NCBI RefSeq assembly: GCF_003385845.1
Contig: NZ_QRDJ01000006.1
Span: 744,001-808,000, forward strand
Length of the DNA: 64,000 bases
Origin: Kushneria indalinina DSM 14324
Lineage (GTDB): Bacteria; Pseudomonadota; Gammaproteobacteria; Pseudomonadales; Halomonadaceae
Direction: 5' to 3'
In this document: positions 48,161-57,064 of the stretch, one piece after another
Layout: the number at the start of each line of letters is the position of its first letter
Numbering within the stretch: position 1 is the first letter of the stretch
Notes under the pieces: model-generated
Databases searched by the model: none
What the model saw: only the letters and a program-made list of their open reading frames with translations
Told to the model about the DNA's origin: nothing
Translations under genes and position numbers: made by a program

Positions 48161-49099
48161 ATGGCCGAGGGGCGCGGAGTTCAGTGGCTTGAAATCGATG
48201 AGCATCATGATGGCCAGCGACTGGACAATTTTCTTCTTGCCCATCTCAAGGGCGCGCCTCGCACCCTGATCTATCGGATTATTCGCCGCGGTGAGGTGCG
48301 CATCAACGGCGGGCGGGGCAAGGCGAGTCGACGCCTCATCAGAGGGGATCGTGTCCGTGTGCCACCGCTGCGGCTGACGCCTCAGGAGGCCGTGCAGGAA
48401 GTCAGCGATAATCTGCGCCATGTGATCGAACGCAGTCTCCTGAAAGAGACACCGGACTGGATGGTGTTCAACAAGCCCTCGGGACTTGCCGTACATGGCG
48501 GCAGCGGGGTCAAGATCGGGCTTATCGAAGCTCTGCGTCAGATACGTGACGATCTGCCCTATCTGGAGCTGGTGCATCGGCTGGATCGCGACACCTCAGG
48601 GTGTCTGCTGGTGGCAAAATCCCGCGATGCCCTCAACTTTCTCGGCAATGAGCTGCGCGAGCACCGAATGCAGAAACACTACCTGGCCCTGGTAGAAGGT
48701 GTATGGTCCGTCGGGCGTGATGAGGTAGACGCGCCATTGCTGCGCTTTGAGCTGGCCAACGGCGAGCGCCGTGTGCGAGTGGATGCCGCCGGCAAGCCCT
48801 CCAGGACGCGGTTCACGCTCATTGAAGCGTTGAAGGGCGCCTCGCTGGTAGAGGCAGAGCCCGTGACGGGCCGCACGCACCAGATCCGGGTTCATGCGGT
48901 CCATGCCGGCCACCCCCTGCTGGGGGATAGCAAATATGGCAGTGACAGCGGGGAGCGTCTGGCCACACGCTGCGGATTGCCTCGCCTTTTCCTGCATGCA
49001 CGAATGCTCGGATTTACCGATCCGACCTCACGACAACCTGTCCAGCTGCAGGCTCCCCTGACTGATGACCTGCAGAGTGTGCTGGCACGCCTGCGTTAG
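48161..49099 (+). CDS. rluC: 23S rRNA pseudouridine synthase RluC
   Basis: Makes pseudouridines at positions 955, 2504 and 2580 (E. coli numbering) of 23S rRNA. The 312-residue protein has an N-terminal S4 domain (GQRLDNFLLAHLKGAPRTLIYR region, then GEVRINGGRGK), and the RluA-type catalytic domain with Asp142 in HRLDRDTSG. Then follow LALVEGVW and PVTGRTHQIRVH. Synteny with divergent rne is also found in E. coli. It is followed by a HAD phosphatase gene, as in related bacteria. Confidence 0.93.
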   Translation: MAEGRGVQWLEIDEHHDGQRLDNFLLAHLKGAPRTLIYRIIRRGEVRINGGRGKASRRLIRGDRVRVPPLRLTPQEAVQEVSDNLRHVIERSLLKETPDWMVFNKPSGLAVHGGSGVKIGLIEALRQIRDDLPYLELVHRLDRDTSGCLLVAKSRDALNFLGNELREHRMQKHYLALVEGVWSVGRDEVDAPLLRFELANGERRVRVDAAGKPSRTRFTLIEALKGASLVEAEPVTGRTHQIRVHAVHAGHPLLGDSKYGSDSGERLATRCGLPRLFLHARMLGFTDPTSRQPVQLQAPLTDDLQSVLARLR

Positions 49100-49158
49100 G
49101 AGCCCCGGCGGTGCAAGCGGGCCACACCGATAACGAAATTCAAAGGAGCATGGCAGCG

Positions 49159-49851
49159 ATGCGGTATCGTCTGATCATTTTTGACTGGGATGGCACGCTC
49201 ATGGATTCGGCGGATCGAATCGTGGATTGCATGCAGCGTGCCGGCATCGATGTCGGCTGGCCTGAGCTGAGCCGGGAAGCCGTGCGCGATATTATCGGCC
49301 TTGGTTTGCCTGAAGCCATTGCCCGCCTGTGCCCGGGGATCGATGCTGATCGAGCCGAACAGCTTCGGCAGCGTTACGCACATCACTTCGTGGCGGCCGA
49401 GCGGGAAGGGCCCGCTCTGCCATTTTTTGCCGGCGTGGAAGAGGGCATTTCCCGATTGAGAGCAACGCCCGGTGTAAAGCTTGCCGTCGCCACCGGCAAG
49501 AGTCGTCGAGGGCTTGATCGCATTTTTAACGAGCGCAGCTGCGGAGACTGGTTCGATGGCAGTCGCACGGCAGATCTGACGCGCTCAAAGCCTGATCCAC
49601 TCATGTTGTTCGAACTGCTTGAGACGCTTGATGTCGACCTCGAAGAGGCGGTCATGGTGGGCGACAGTGTTCATGATATGGGCATGGCTCAGGCGCTGGG
49701 TATGGATCGGGTGGCCGTCACATGGGGCGTCCACAATGCGCGGCAGCTGGGTGACTTCTCGCCCGTATGCGTGGCGACGGATTTTTACGAACTGATGTCC
49801 TGGCTGGCGTCGACAGCCTGCCAGCGTACAAGGGTAGGGATGCATGAGTGA
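49159..49851 (+). CDS. HAD-family hydrolase (phosphoglycolate-phosphatase-like)
   Basis: A 230-residue HAD phosphatase of subfamily IA. Motif I is FDWDGTLMDS with the nucleophile Asp near residue 8, followed by the helical cap, motif II in LAVATGKSRRG, and the acidic motif in VMVGDSVHDMGMA. In pseudomonads an equivalent gene lies between rluC and sppA. The ATG at 49159 is preferred because AAGGAG ends ten bases before it; the ATG at 49150 is too close to it. Substrate unknown. It overlaps sppA by eight bases. Confidence 0.88.
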   Translation: MRYRLIIFDWDGTLMDSADRIVDCMQRAGIDVGWPELSREAVRDIIGLGLPEAIARLCPGIDADRAEQLRQRYAHHFVAAEREGPALPFFAGVEEGISRLRATPGVKLAVATGKSRRGLDRIFNERSCGDWFDGSRTADLTRSKPDPLMLFELLETLDVDLEEAVMVGDSVHDMGMAQALGMDRVAVTWGVHNARQLGDFSPVCVATDFYELMSWLASTACQRTRVGMHE

Positions 49852-50854
49852 TCAAAGGGATCAGTGGACAGAGCGTGACATGACAGAGGAGGGCGTGACG
49901 GCTGCAGGCCATGCCCGTGACAGCGATTCTCGCGAAGCGCTGATGGAGCGGTGGCTGCTCGAGATGGTGCGTGAGCAGCGTCGCAGCCGTCGCTGGAAAA
50001 TCTTCTTTCGCCTTCTGTTCTGGGGTTTCTGGATCGTAGTGGTGGCAGCCGTGGCCTTCATGGTGACAAGCGATCGGGAGTCGCTGGCCGGTAACCGGGT
50101 CGGGGTCGTCAGGATTGAGGGGGTCATTGACAGCCGTTCACCGGCCAGTGCCGAAAGGGTCATTCGAGGGCTGGACAATGCCTGGCAGGGCTCCGATACG
50201 GCGGTGGTGTTGCAGATCGACAGTCCCGGCGGTTCCCCGGTGCAGTCACAGCGCATTTATGACGAGATTCGCCGTCTTCGCAGTAGCGGCGGCAAGCCCA
50301 TTATCGCGGTCATCGAAGATATCGGTGCCAGCGGTGCCTACTATATCGCCTCCGCCGCTGACGAGATTTATGCGGCCCCGGCAAGCCTTGTCGGCTCCAT
50401 TGGCGTGGTCTATTCCGGGTTTGGTCTTGAGGGTGCAATAGAGAAGCTGGGCGTTGAGCGGCGCGTGTTCACGGCAGGCGACAACAAGGACATGCTTGAT
50501 CCTTTTCAGCCCGTCAGTGAAGAGCAGCGGCGTTTCTGGCAGCACGTGCTTGATCAGACGCACGATCAGTTCATCAATGCCGTCAAGGAGGGGCGCGGGG
50601 ATCGACTGTCGGATGATCCGTCGCTTTTCTCGGGGCTGGTATGGACCGGTGAGGAGGCCGTCGACAAGGGGCTGACGGATGGTCTCAAAAGCGTTGATGA
50701 TATTGCGCGCGACATGACCGGCAGTGCCGACACCACGGACTATACCCAGAGCGGTGATCCGCTTGAGCAGATATCACGCCATTTTGGCCGGGTTGCGGCT
50801 CAATATCTCGGTATTGACCTTCAGGCTGGAGAGTCGCCGGTTCGTCTGCGCTGA
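49844..50854 (+). CDS. sppA: Signal peptide peptidase SppA (single-domain type)
   Basis: Membrane-anchored serine protease that degrades cleaved signal peptides. The 336-residue protein has a soluble N-terminus, one transmembrane helix (about residues 49-70), and an S49 domain with QIDSPGGSPVQSQ, GASGAYYIASAADEI, the nucleophile serine in LVGSIGVVYSG and the lysine in GDNKDMLDPF. The short single-domain form is typical of pseudomonads. It starts within the end of the HAD gene and converges on yceF. Confidence 0.92.
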   Translation: MSDQRDQWTERDMTEEGVTAAGHARDSDSREALMERWLLEMVREQRRSRRWKIFFRLLFWGFWIVVVAAVAFMVTSDRESLAGNRVGVVRIEGVIDSRSPASAERVIRGLDNAWQGSDTAVVLQIDSPGGSPVQSQRIYDEIRRLRSSGGKPIIAVIEDIGASGAYYIASAADEIYAAPASLVGSIGVVYSGFGLEGAIEKLGVERRVFTAGDNKDMLDPFQPVSEEQRRFWQHVLDQTHDQFINAVKEGRGDRLSDDPSLFSGLVWTGEEAVDKGLTDGLKSVDDIARDMTGSADTTDYTQSGDPLEQISRHFGRVAAQYLGIDLQAGESPVRLR

Positions 50855-50857
50855 TCT

Positions 50858-50881
50858 GCCGGGCCGGTAGGCGAGCCCGGC
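50858..50881. terminator. Hairpin between convergent sppA and yceF
   Basis: Seven-bp stem GCCGGGC (50858-50864) and complement (50875-50881) around a ten-base loop; no T run on either strand, so only a weak terminator candidate. Confidence 0.35.
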
Positions 50882-50893
50882 GGTATCCGTTGG

Positions 50894-51481
50894 TCATTGT
50901 TCGAGTAGCGGATTGACGCCGGCCTCGCGCAGCAGGCGGCAAAGGGCGATAAGCGGGAGGCCGATCAGGGCACTGGGATCAGTGGTGTCGATGTTATCGA
51001 AAAGTGCCATGCCCAGCCTTTCCATATAAAAGCCGCCGGCACTGTCGGTTGCCGGCTCTTTTTTGATGTAGCCCTCGATCTCCTGAGGGCTCAGCGCCCG
51101 AATATCGACGCAGGTAAGATCCACGTGGGTAGCGCAGTGGTCACGACGCGTATCCAGCAGTGCAAGGCCCGTCAAAAAATTGACGCGTCGGCCGGAGAAT
51201 CGTTGCAGCTGCTGACGTGTTTTGTCGATGCTGCCCGGCTTGCCCAGTAGATCGTTATCAAGGCTGGCGACCTGATCGCTGCCGATAATCAGATGCTGTG
51301 GATAATGCTCTGCCAGAGCGTACGCCTTTTCGCGCGATAGACGCTCGGCCAGCATCCGCGGCGTCTCGTTATCCCGAGGAGATTCATCGATATCGGGCGA
51401 GTGATGATGAAAGGGCAGGCCAAGACGGTCCAGAAGATCGCGCCGCGAAGCGGAGCCGGAGGCAAGAACAAGCAGGGACAT
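50894..51481 (-). CDS. yceF: Maf-family nucleotide pyrophosphatase, YceF type
   Basis: House-cleaning NTP pyrophosphatase; the YceF subgroup prefers 7-methyl-GTP. The 195-residue protein begins LLVLASGSASRRDLLDRLGL, the Maf signature, with IIGSDQVASL and the catalytic lysine/aspartate region LGKPGS and TDSAGGFYMERLG. The ATG at 51481 was chosen over 51484 because AGGAG lies five bases before it. Divergent from yceD-rpmF, as in E. coli, which supports the YceF assignment. Confidence 0.93.
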   Translation of the reverse strand: MSLLVLASGSASRRDLLDRLGLPFHHHSPDIDESPRDNETPRMLAERLSREKAYALAEHYPQHLIIGSDQVASLDNDLLGKPGSIDKTRQQLQRFSGRRVNFLTGLALLDTRRDHCATHVDLTCVDIRALSPQEIEGYIKKEPATDSAGGFYMERLGMALFDNIDTTDPSALIGLPLIALCRLLREAGVNPLLEQ

Positions 51482-51583
51482 CATCTCTCCTGAACATAGT
51501 TGCTCGTAAAAGAAGGTAATCAACAAGGTGGTCTTTTTAAGCAGTACGAAATTGCTTTAGAGCTATCATTTGCAACAACTCTT

Positions 51584-51612
51584 TTGACACCTTCAAAGAC
51601 AATCCCTATTAT
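51584..51612 (+). promoter_or_regulatory. Near-consensus sigma70 promoter for yceD-rpmF
   Basis: TTGACA (51584-51589), 17-base spacer, TATTAT (51607-51612). The predicted start of transcription at about 51618-51620 is only two to four bases before the yceD ATG at 51622. Confidence 0.75.
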
Positions 51613-51621
51613 TGCGCGCCT

Positions 51622-52146
51622 ATGTCAACCACGCGACTACCCAAAACGGTCGAGCCCTATCGGCTTGCTGCCAGCGGCGAACGTCTGGAAGGGAGAGTTA
51701 ATCTCTCTGCCATGCCTCGTATCGTCGATGCTATTGGGCGGCAAGAGGTTGAATGTCATGTTGTCATGACATTTGATCGTGATGCACAGCGCCAGCATTA
51801 TATCGAAGGCTCACTTGTTGCCGATGCCGAAATGCCCTGCCAGCGATGTCTGCAGGCCATGCCGGTCCATCTTGAAAGCACCTTTCTGCTTGGCATGGTG
51901 ACCAGCGACGAGCGTGCAGCAACGCTGCCGGCAAGCTATGAGCCGGTGCTTGTGGAAGACGAACATCTGGATCTGCTGCCGGTTGTCGAGGACGAACTGC
52001 TTCTGACGCTACCGCAGGTGGTCTATCACGATGAAGCGGATTGTGCCGTTTCCCGTGATTTGCTGCAAAGCGGTGACGAAGCCGAGCAAACGCCGGCGCG
52101 AGCCGATAACCCGTTCAGTGTGCTTCGTTCCCTGAAGGATCACTGA
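51622..52146 (+). CDS. yceD: Large ribosomal RNA accumulation protein YceD (DUF177)
   Basis: Required for normal 23S rRNA accumulation in other bacteria and almost always upstream of rpmF. The 174-residue protein has the family pattern LPKTVEPYRLAASGERLEG at the N-terminus, the cysteine pair MPCQRCLQAM, and LLPVVEDELLLTLP followed by NPFSVLRSLK at the end. The ATG at 51622 is the only start that keeps the conserved N-terminus, yet no ribosome-binding site precedes it and the best promoter would give an almost leaderless mRNA. RpmF follows after 38 bases. Confidence 0.93.
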   Translation: MSTTRLPKTVEPYRLAASGERLEGRVNLSAMPRIVDAIGRQEVECHVVMTFDRDAQRQHYIEGSLVADAEMPCQRCLQAMPVHLESTFLLGMVTSDERAATLPASYEPVLVEDEHLDLLPVVEDELLLTLPQVVYHDEADCAVSRDLLQSGDEAEQTPARADNPFSVLRSLKDH

Positions 52147-52184
52147 GTCATTTCTGACGTTACGTTACAACCGGAGACAACCCC

Positions 52185-52361
52185 ATGGCTGTCCAAAAGA
52201 ATCGCAAGTCTCGTTCCAAGCGCGGTATGCGTCGTGCACATGATGCGCTGACCGCCCCGACGCTTTCCCAGGACAAGGAAACCGGTACTACCCATCTTCG
52301 TCACCATGTGGCACCGGATGGCTACTACCGTGGCCGCAAGGTCATTGACGTCGAAGAATAA
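52185..52361 (+). CDS. rpmF: 50S ribosomal protein L32
   Basis: A 58-residue ribosomal protein beginning [20 protein letters not shown] with the typical ending [16 protein letters not shown]. The cysteine-free form is present, as expected for a zinc-independent L32. GGAG lies nine bases upstream of the ATG. Its TAA is directly followed by the plsX ATG, the conserved yceD-rpmF-plsX order. Confidence 0.97.
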   Translation: MAVQKNRKSRSKRGMRRAHDALTAPTLSQDKETGTTHLRHHVAPDGYYRGRKVIDVEE

Positions 52362-53384
52362 ATGGTTCGGGCGATGCCGCCCTTGCGTATCGCCATCGAC
52401 GCCATGGGCGGGGATTACGGTCCCCGCGCTACTGTCACCGGAACAGCTCTTGCTCTGGCAGAAAGACCAAATGCCAGCGCCACGCTTTATGGCAGGCATC
52501 ATCTGATCGATGACGAACTCTCTCGCTTGCCAGCTACTCTTGCTCATGTTCGCGAACGCATCGATTTCGTTGAAGCCGGTGATTGCCTTCCCGTTGACAT
52601 GACGCCCTCTCGAATTCTGCGCGATGTACCTTCCGGCAGCCTTCATGCCAGCCTTGTCGCCCTGCGTGACGGTGAAGCAAAGGCCTGTGTCAGCGGTGAG
52701 CATACCGGTGCCATCATGGCGCTGGCACGACGTCATGTCGGTATGTTGAGCGCTGTTTCACGGCCCGCCATCAGTGCCGCTATCCCAACGGTTTCTCACA
52801 GACCCTGTTATATGCTTGATCTTGGCGCCAATGTGGATGCCCGGGCAGAGCATCTCGTGGATTTTGCCTTCATGGGCGCTGCCATGGTCAGGCTGGTGGA
52901 CAACGTTTCTCTCCCGCGTGTAGGGCTCTTGAATGTGGGTACCGAGAGCAGCAAGGGCGAGCGCCGCGTACGAGAAGCCGATGCAATGCTTCGTGCCAGC
53001 GGGTCTTCACATATTGAGTATGTCGGCTACGTAGAAGGGGACGGCCTTTTTATCGGCAATACGGATGTCGCCGTCTGTGATGGCATGGTGGGCAATGTTG
53101 CACTCAAAGGCAGCGAAGGACTGGCACGCATGCTGGGCGAGCGTCTGCAGGCCGAATTTCAGACGGGTTGGTATGCCCGTGTCGTGGGGCGGTTGGCAGC
53201 CCCTGTATTGCGCCGCTTTCTGCAGGAACTCAATCCGGTGCGATATAATGGCGCCAGTTTTCTGGGACTCAGGGCCACTGTGGTAAAGAGTCATGGCAGT
53301 GCACGGGCTGAAGGGTTCGCCTATGCTGTGCGCCGTGCTGTGGATGAAGCAGCAATGAATTTGCCGGACAGACTGATGTCATAA
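52362..53384 (+). CDS. plsX: Phosphate acyltransferase PlsX
   Basis: Converts acyl-ACP to acyl-phosphate for phospholipid synthesis at the membrane. The 340-residue protein starts IAIDAMGGDYGP (from about residue 10), has CVSGEHTGAIMALA, LDLGANVDARAEHL, GLLNVGTESSKG and GFVEG-like GYVEGDGLF, then CDGMVGNVALKGSEG. It begins directly after the rpmF stop; ATG 52374 is an alternative. It is followed by fabD rather than fabH. Confidence 0.96.
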   Translation: MVRAMPPLRIAIDAMGGDYGPRATVTGTALALAERPNASATLYGRHHLIDDELSRLPATLAHVRERIDFVEAGDCLPVDMTPSRILRDVPSGSLHASLVALRDGEAKACVSGEHTGAIMALARRHVGMLSAVSRPAISAAIPTVSHRPCYMLDLGANVDARAEHLVDFAFMGAAMVRLVDNVSLPRVGLLNVGTESSKGERRVREADAMLRASGSSHIEYVGYVEGDGLFIGNTDVAVCDGMVGNVALKGSEGLARMLGERLQAEFQTGWYARVVGRLAAPVLRRFLQELNPVRYNGASFLGLRATVVKSHGSARAEGFAYAVRRAVDEAAMNLPDRLMS

Positions 53385-53432
53385 GGTCATTTTCGTATGG
53401 CGAAGCCTGAAGCAAGCCTGCATCATGGTTTT

Positions 53433-53438
53433 TATAAT
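53433..53438 (+). promoter_or_regulatory. Candidate -10 element upstream of fabD
   Basis: Consensus TATAAT in the 98-base plsX-fabD gap with no recognisable -35 at normal spacing; it would start a transcript about 40 bases before fabD. Confidence 0.35.
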
Positions 53439-53482
53439 GCTTCGCTTATTCAATCTTCAATGAGTTAGTACAGGTGAATCAG

Positions 53483-54439
53483 ATGAGCAATGCCCTCGCC
53501 CTGGTCTTTCCCGGTCAGGGGTCTCAGCAGCTGGGCATGCTGCGAGAGCTCGCCGAGCGCTATAGCGTGGTGCGAACGACCTTCGAGGAAGCTTCCGACG
53601 CGCTGGGATATGATCTCTGGCATGTGACCCAGGAAGGCCCCGAGTCAGCGCTCAATGCGACGGCCTGCACGCAGCCGGCGCTGCTGACTGCCAGTGTCGC
53701 CATCTGGCGCGTATGGCAGGAGCTTGAAGGGCCGCGCCCGGCAGCCATGGCCGGTCATAGCCTGGGTGAATACAGTGCGTTGGTCTGTGCCGGTGCCATG
53801 AGCTTTGCCGATGGTGTTCGCCTGGTGCGTCTGCGCGGCGAAGCCATGCAGGATGCCGTGCCTGCCGGTCAGGGCGGTATGGCCGCCATACTGGGTCTCG
53901 ATGATGAGGTTGTGGAAGCTGTCTGCGATCAGGCCGCACAGGGCAGTATTGTCTCTGCTGTCAACTACAACTCGCCCGGGCAGGTCGTCATCGCCGGCGA
54001 AAAGGCTGCCGTCGAGCGTGCCATTACCCTTTGTCAGGAACGCGGCGCTCGGCGTGCCATGCCGTTACCGGTATCGGTCCCCTCGCACTGTGCGTTGATG
54101 AAGCCTGCTGCCGAGCGCCTTGAACAGGCCATGGCCGACATCGATCTTCGCCAGCCGCGCTATCGTGTTATCCAGAATGTGGATGCCGCCTGGCACGATG
54201 ATCTTGATACCATTAGAGCGTGTCTGGTGCAGCAGCTCTATCGTCCGGTGCTCTGGACGCGCTGCGTGGAAGCGCTGTGTGAGCAGGGCGCCAGCGTCTT
54301 TATCGAGTGCGGCCCCGGCAAGGTACTGACCGGACTGAACAAGCGTATCGTACGTCAGAGCCGCGGTCTGGCCGTCAACGACCCCGAGTCGCTATCGGCT
54401 GCCATTGAACTGGCCAAAGAAACGCCGAGCAGTCATTAA
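53483..54439 (+). CDS. fabD: Malonyl-CoA:ACP transacylase
   Basis: Loads malonyl groups onto acyl carrier protein. The 318-residue protein has ALVFPGQGSQQLGM at the start, the nucleophile serine in GHSLGEYSAL near residue 92, the arginine in LVRLRGEAM and the histidine in VPSHCALM. The ATG at 53483 fits AGGTGA five bases upstream better than GTG 53474. First gene of the fabD-fabG-acpP-fabF cluster. Confidence 0.96.
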   Translation: MSNALALVFPGQGSQQLGMLRELAERYSVVRTTFEEASDALGYDLWHVTQEGPESALNATACTQPALLTASVAIWRVWQELEGPRPAAMAGHSLGEYSALVCAGAMSFADGVRLVRLRGEAMQDAVPAGQGGMAAILGLDDEVVEAVCDQAAQGSIVSAVNYNSPGQVVIAGEKAAVERAITLCQERGARRAMPLPVSVPSHCALMKPAAERLEQAMADIDLRQPRYRVIQNVDAAWHDDLDTIRACLVQQLYRPVLWTRCVEALCEQGASVFIECGPGKVLTGLNKRIVRQSRGLAVNDPESLSAAIELAKETPSSH

Positions 54440-54490
54440 TGGCATGTCGATGCGTAGTACAAGACATCAAGCCCAAAAGGGACAGTAAGC

Positions 54491-55231
54491 ATGAGTGAAG
54501 CAAGAGTAGCACTGGTTACCGGTGCAACACGCGGCATTGGTCAGGCCATTGCTCGTGAGCTGGGTCGACAGGGCCATACGGTTATCGGGACGGCCACCAG
54601 CGAAGACGGCGCGCGCCGCATCGAGGATGATCTTGCCGCGCATTCGGTTACCGGTGCGGGCATGGTGCTCAACGTGACCGACAGCGAGGCCATCGATCAG
54701 GTCATCAAGGAGATTACCGAGCGTTTTGGTGCCCCCCTGATTCTGGTCAACAATGCCGGCATCACTCGTGATAACCTGTTGATGCGAATGAAGGATAATG
54801 AATGGGATGAGGTTCTGGATACCAACCTCACCTCGGTCTATCGTGTCTCCAGGGCCTGCATGAAGGCAATGACACGGGCGCGCTTTGGCCGCATCGTCAA
54901 TATCAGCTCTGTCGTGGCAACGCTGGGCAATGCAGGCCAGAGTAACTATGCTGCGGCAAAGGCCGGTATGGAAGGGTTTACCCGTTCACTGGCGCGCGAG
55001 CTTGCCTCGCGCAATGTTACCGTCAACGCGGTGGCACCAGGGTTCATTGCAACCGACATGACCAGTGAGCTGCCAGAGAAACACAAGGAATCATTGCTGA
55101 ATCAGATCCCGCTGTCGCGTCTGGGGCAACCCGAGGAAATCGCAGCAGCAGCGTGTTTTCTGACCAGTGATGTCGCCGGGTATATCACCGGTGAAACGCT
55201 GCATGTCAACGGCGGTATGAACATGCGCTAG
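54491..55231 (+). CDS. fabG: 3-oxoacyl-ACP reductase
   Basis: NADPH-dependent keto reduction step of fatty-acid elongation. The 246-residue SDR has VTGATRGIGQA, LVNNAGITRDN, the serine in VNISSVVATLGN and the Tyr-Lys pair in YAAAKAGM. The ending GYITGETLHVNGGMNM is the FabG hallmark. AAAAGGGACAG lies upstream. Within the fab cluster. Confidence 0.97.
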   Translation: MSEARVALVTGATRGIGQAIARELGRQGHTVIGTATSEDGARRIEDDLAAHSVTGAGMVLNVTDSEAIDQVIKEITERFGAPLILVNNAGITRDNLLMRMKDNEWDEVLDTNLTSVYRVSRACMKAMTRARFGRIVNISSVVATLGNAGQSNYAAAKAGMEGFTRSLARELASRNVTVNAVAPGFIATDMTSELPEKHKESLLNQIPLSRLGQPEEIAAAACFLTSDVAGYITGETLHVNGGMNMR

Positions 55232-55246
55232 AGCCGGCAAAGGACG

Positions 55247-55276
55247 TTGTTGCGTCCGAGAAAGACGGTCTATAAA
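55247..55276 (+). promoter_or_regulatory. Promoter for acpP
   Basis: TTGTTG (55247-55252), 18-base spacer, TATAAA (55271-55276). It overlaps a small hairpin (GGACG/CGTCC), and gives a leader of about 40 bases. A separate acpP promoter is usual, as ACP is needed in large amounts. Confidence 0.5.
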
Positions 55277-55324
55277 CTACCGCCAGTTTTGATCTGGCGA
55301 CTCGTAAACCAGGAGTGATGATAA

Positions 55325-55558
55325 ATGAGTACCATCGAAGAGCGCGTTAAAAAAGTTGTTGCCGAACGTTTGAACGTCAAGGAAGAAGAGATCCAGAACA
55401 GCTCTTCCTTCACTGAAGATCTTGGCGCCGACTCGCTCGACACCGTGGAACTGGTAATGGCTCTCGAAGAGGAATTTGATACTGAAATTCCCGACGAAGA
55501 AGCTGAAAAGATCACGACCGTGCAGGAAGCGATCGACTACATCGTCGCCCATCAGTAA
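55325..55558 (+). CDS. acpP: Acyl carrier protein
   Basis: Carries acyl chains on a 4'-phosphopantetheine arm. The 77-residue acidic protein has the attachment serine Ser37 in [10 protein letters not shown] and the standard helices VKKVVAERL and [19 protein letters not shown] lies upstream of the ATG. A terminator-like hairpin follows, which would reduce read-through into fabF relative to acpP. Confidence 0.98.
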   Translation: MSTIEERVKKVVAERLNVKEEEIQNSSSFTEDLGADSLDTVELVMALEEEFDTEIPDEEAEKITTVQEAIDYIVAHQ

Positions 55559-55598
55559 GTTTTTGGCGCAATCCGGCCCGCAGGGCCAGGGTTGACCT

Positions 55599-55634
55599 GT
55601 AAAGCCGCCCCATTCGGGAGCGGCTTTATTTTTA
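55599..55634 (+). terminator. Terminator/attenuator after acpP
   Basis: Stem AAAGCCGC (55601-55608) and complement (55620-55627), with a further partial CCC/GGG pairing, followed by ATTTTT. It lies 40 bases after the acpP stop. Confidence 0.75.
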
Positions 55635-55825
55635 AATAAAATTGACCGGTAGCCAGCGAAAGCTGCACCGGGCCTTTCAGGCTGAATCATCAAGGTATAT
55701 CAGTCAGCGACCGAATCGACAGAATCGGTATAATGGCCACGGTATATCATGCAGCAGGCGGTCGGGTATCCAGCAGGAATTCAGTTTCTCGAGCGCACTC
55801 ATCTGTCTTTTTTGGAGGAAAAACG

Positions 55826-57064
55826 ATGCCTCGCAGAAGGGTCGTGGTGACCGGCATCGGTCTGGTAACACCGGTAGGTAATACTACTGATGCCACCTGG
55901 AACAGCATCAAGGCTGGCAAAAGCGGTATCGGATCGATCGAGCACTTTGATGCCAGCGGTCTGAACACCCGCTTCAGCGGCGCCGTAAAGGGATTTGATC
56001 CAGCCCCCTGGTTCAATCCGAAGGATGCCAAGAAGATGGATCTTTTCATCCAGTATGGCATCGCGGCTTCCGTGCAGGCTGTTCAGAACTCGGGCATTAC
56101 CTGTAGTGAAGAGAATGCCCATCGTATCGGGGTTGCCATCGGATCAGGCATTGGCGGGCTGCCGATGATCGAAACCAACCACCAGTCGATGCTTAAGTCG
56201 GGGGCACGCCGCATTTCTCCCTTCTTTGTACCGGGCTCGATTATCAACATGATTGCCGGGAACTTGGCCATTCAGTTTGGTTTTCGCGGTCCCAACATCG
56301 CCATTACAACGGCCTGCACTTCCGGTACGCACAATATTGGCTACGGCGCGCGAACGATTGCCTATGGCGATGCCGATGTCATGGTGTGCGGCGGTGCCGA
56401 AATGGCCAGTACGCCGCTGGGCGTCGGTGGGTTCTCCGCAGCGCGTGCGCTCTCGACCCGCAACGATGACCCGCAGGCGGCCAGTCGTCCCTGGGACCGG
56501 GATCGCGATGGTTTTGTGCTCTCCGATGGTGCCGGGATACTGGTGCTGGAAGAGTATGAGCACGCCAGGGCACGTGGCGCCGACATCCTGGCCGAGTGCG
56601 CAGGGTTTGGCATGAGCGATGATGCCTGGCACATGACGGCACCCCCCAGTGATGGCGCTGGCGCCGCCCTTGCCATGAGCAACGCCATTCGTGATGCCGG
56701 GCTTGATCCTTCCAGCATTGACTACATCAATGCGCATGGTACTTCCACGCAGGTGGGCGATGTTGCAGAAAGTCTTGCCATCGAAAAGGTGCTGGGTTCC
56801 TCCGCGCGTGATGTCGCCATCAGTTCGACCAAGTCGATGATCGGACATCTATTGGGAGCTGCCGGCGCTGTCGAAGCGGCCTTCTCCATTCTGGCCCTGC
56901 GCGATCAGGTTGCACCGCCGACCATCAATCTGGACAACCCCGATGAGCAGTGCCGTCTGGATTACGTGCCGCATACCGCCCGTGACATGAAGATCGAGCA
57001 CGCATTGTCGAACTCGTTCGGCTTTGGCGGCACCAACGGTTCGCTGGTGTTCTCGCGTATCTGA
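55826..57064 (+). CDS. fabF: 3-oxoacyl-ACP synthase II
   Basis: Condensing enzyme that elongates acyl-ACP and controls cis-vaccenate content. The 412-residue protein has catalytic Cys164 in [12 protein letters not shown], the histidines in NAHGTST and [12 protein letters not shown], and [15 protein letters not shown]. The ATG at 55826 follows TTTGGAGGAA; the open frame runs 31 codons further upstream but is not conserved. It overlaps pabC by one base. Confidence 0.97.
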   Translation: MPRRRVVVTGIGLVTPVGNTTDATWNSIKAGKSGIGSIEHFDASGLNTRFSGAVKGFDPAPWFNPKDAKKMDLFIQYGIAASVQAVQNSGITCSEENAHRIGVAIGSGIGGLPMIETNHQSMLKSGARRISPFFVPGSIINMIAGNLAIQFGFRGPNIAITTACTSGTHNIGYGARTIAYGDADVMVCGGAEMASTPLGVGGFSAARALSTRNDDPQAASRPWDRDRDGFVLSDGAGILVLEEYEHARARGADILAECAGFGMSDDAWHMTAPPSDGAGAALAMSNAIRDAGLDPSSIDYINAHGTSTQVGDVAESLAIEKVLGSSARDVAISSTKSMIGHLLGAAGAVEAAFSILALRDQVAPPTINLDNPDEQCRLDYVPHTARDMKIEHALSNSFGFGGTNGSLVFSRI

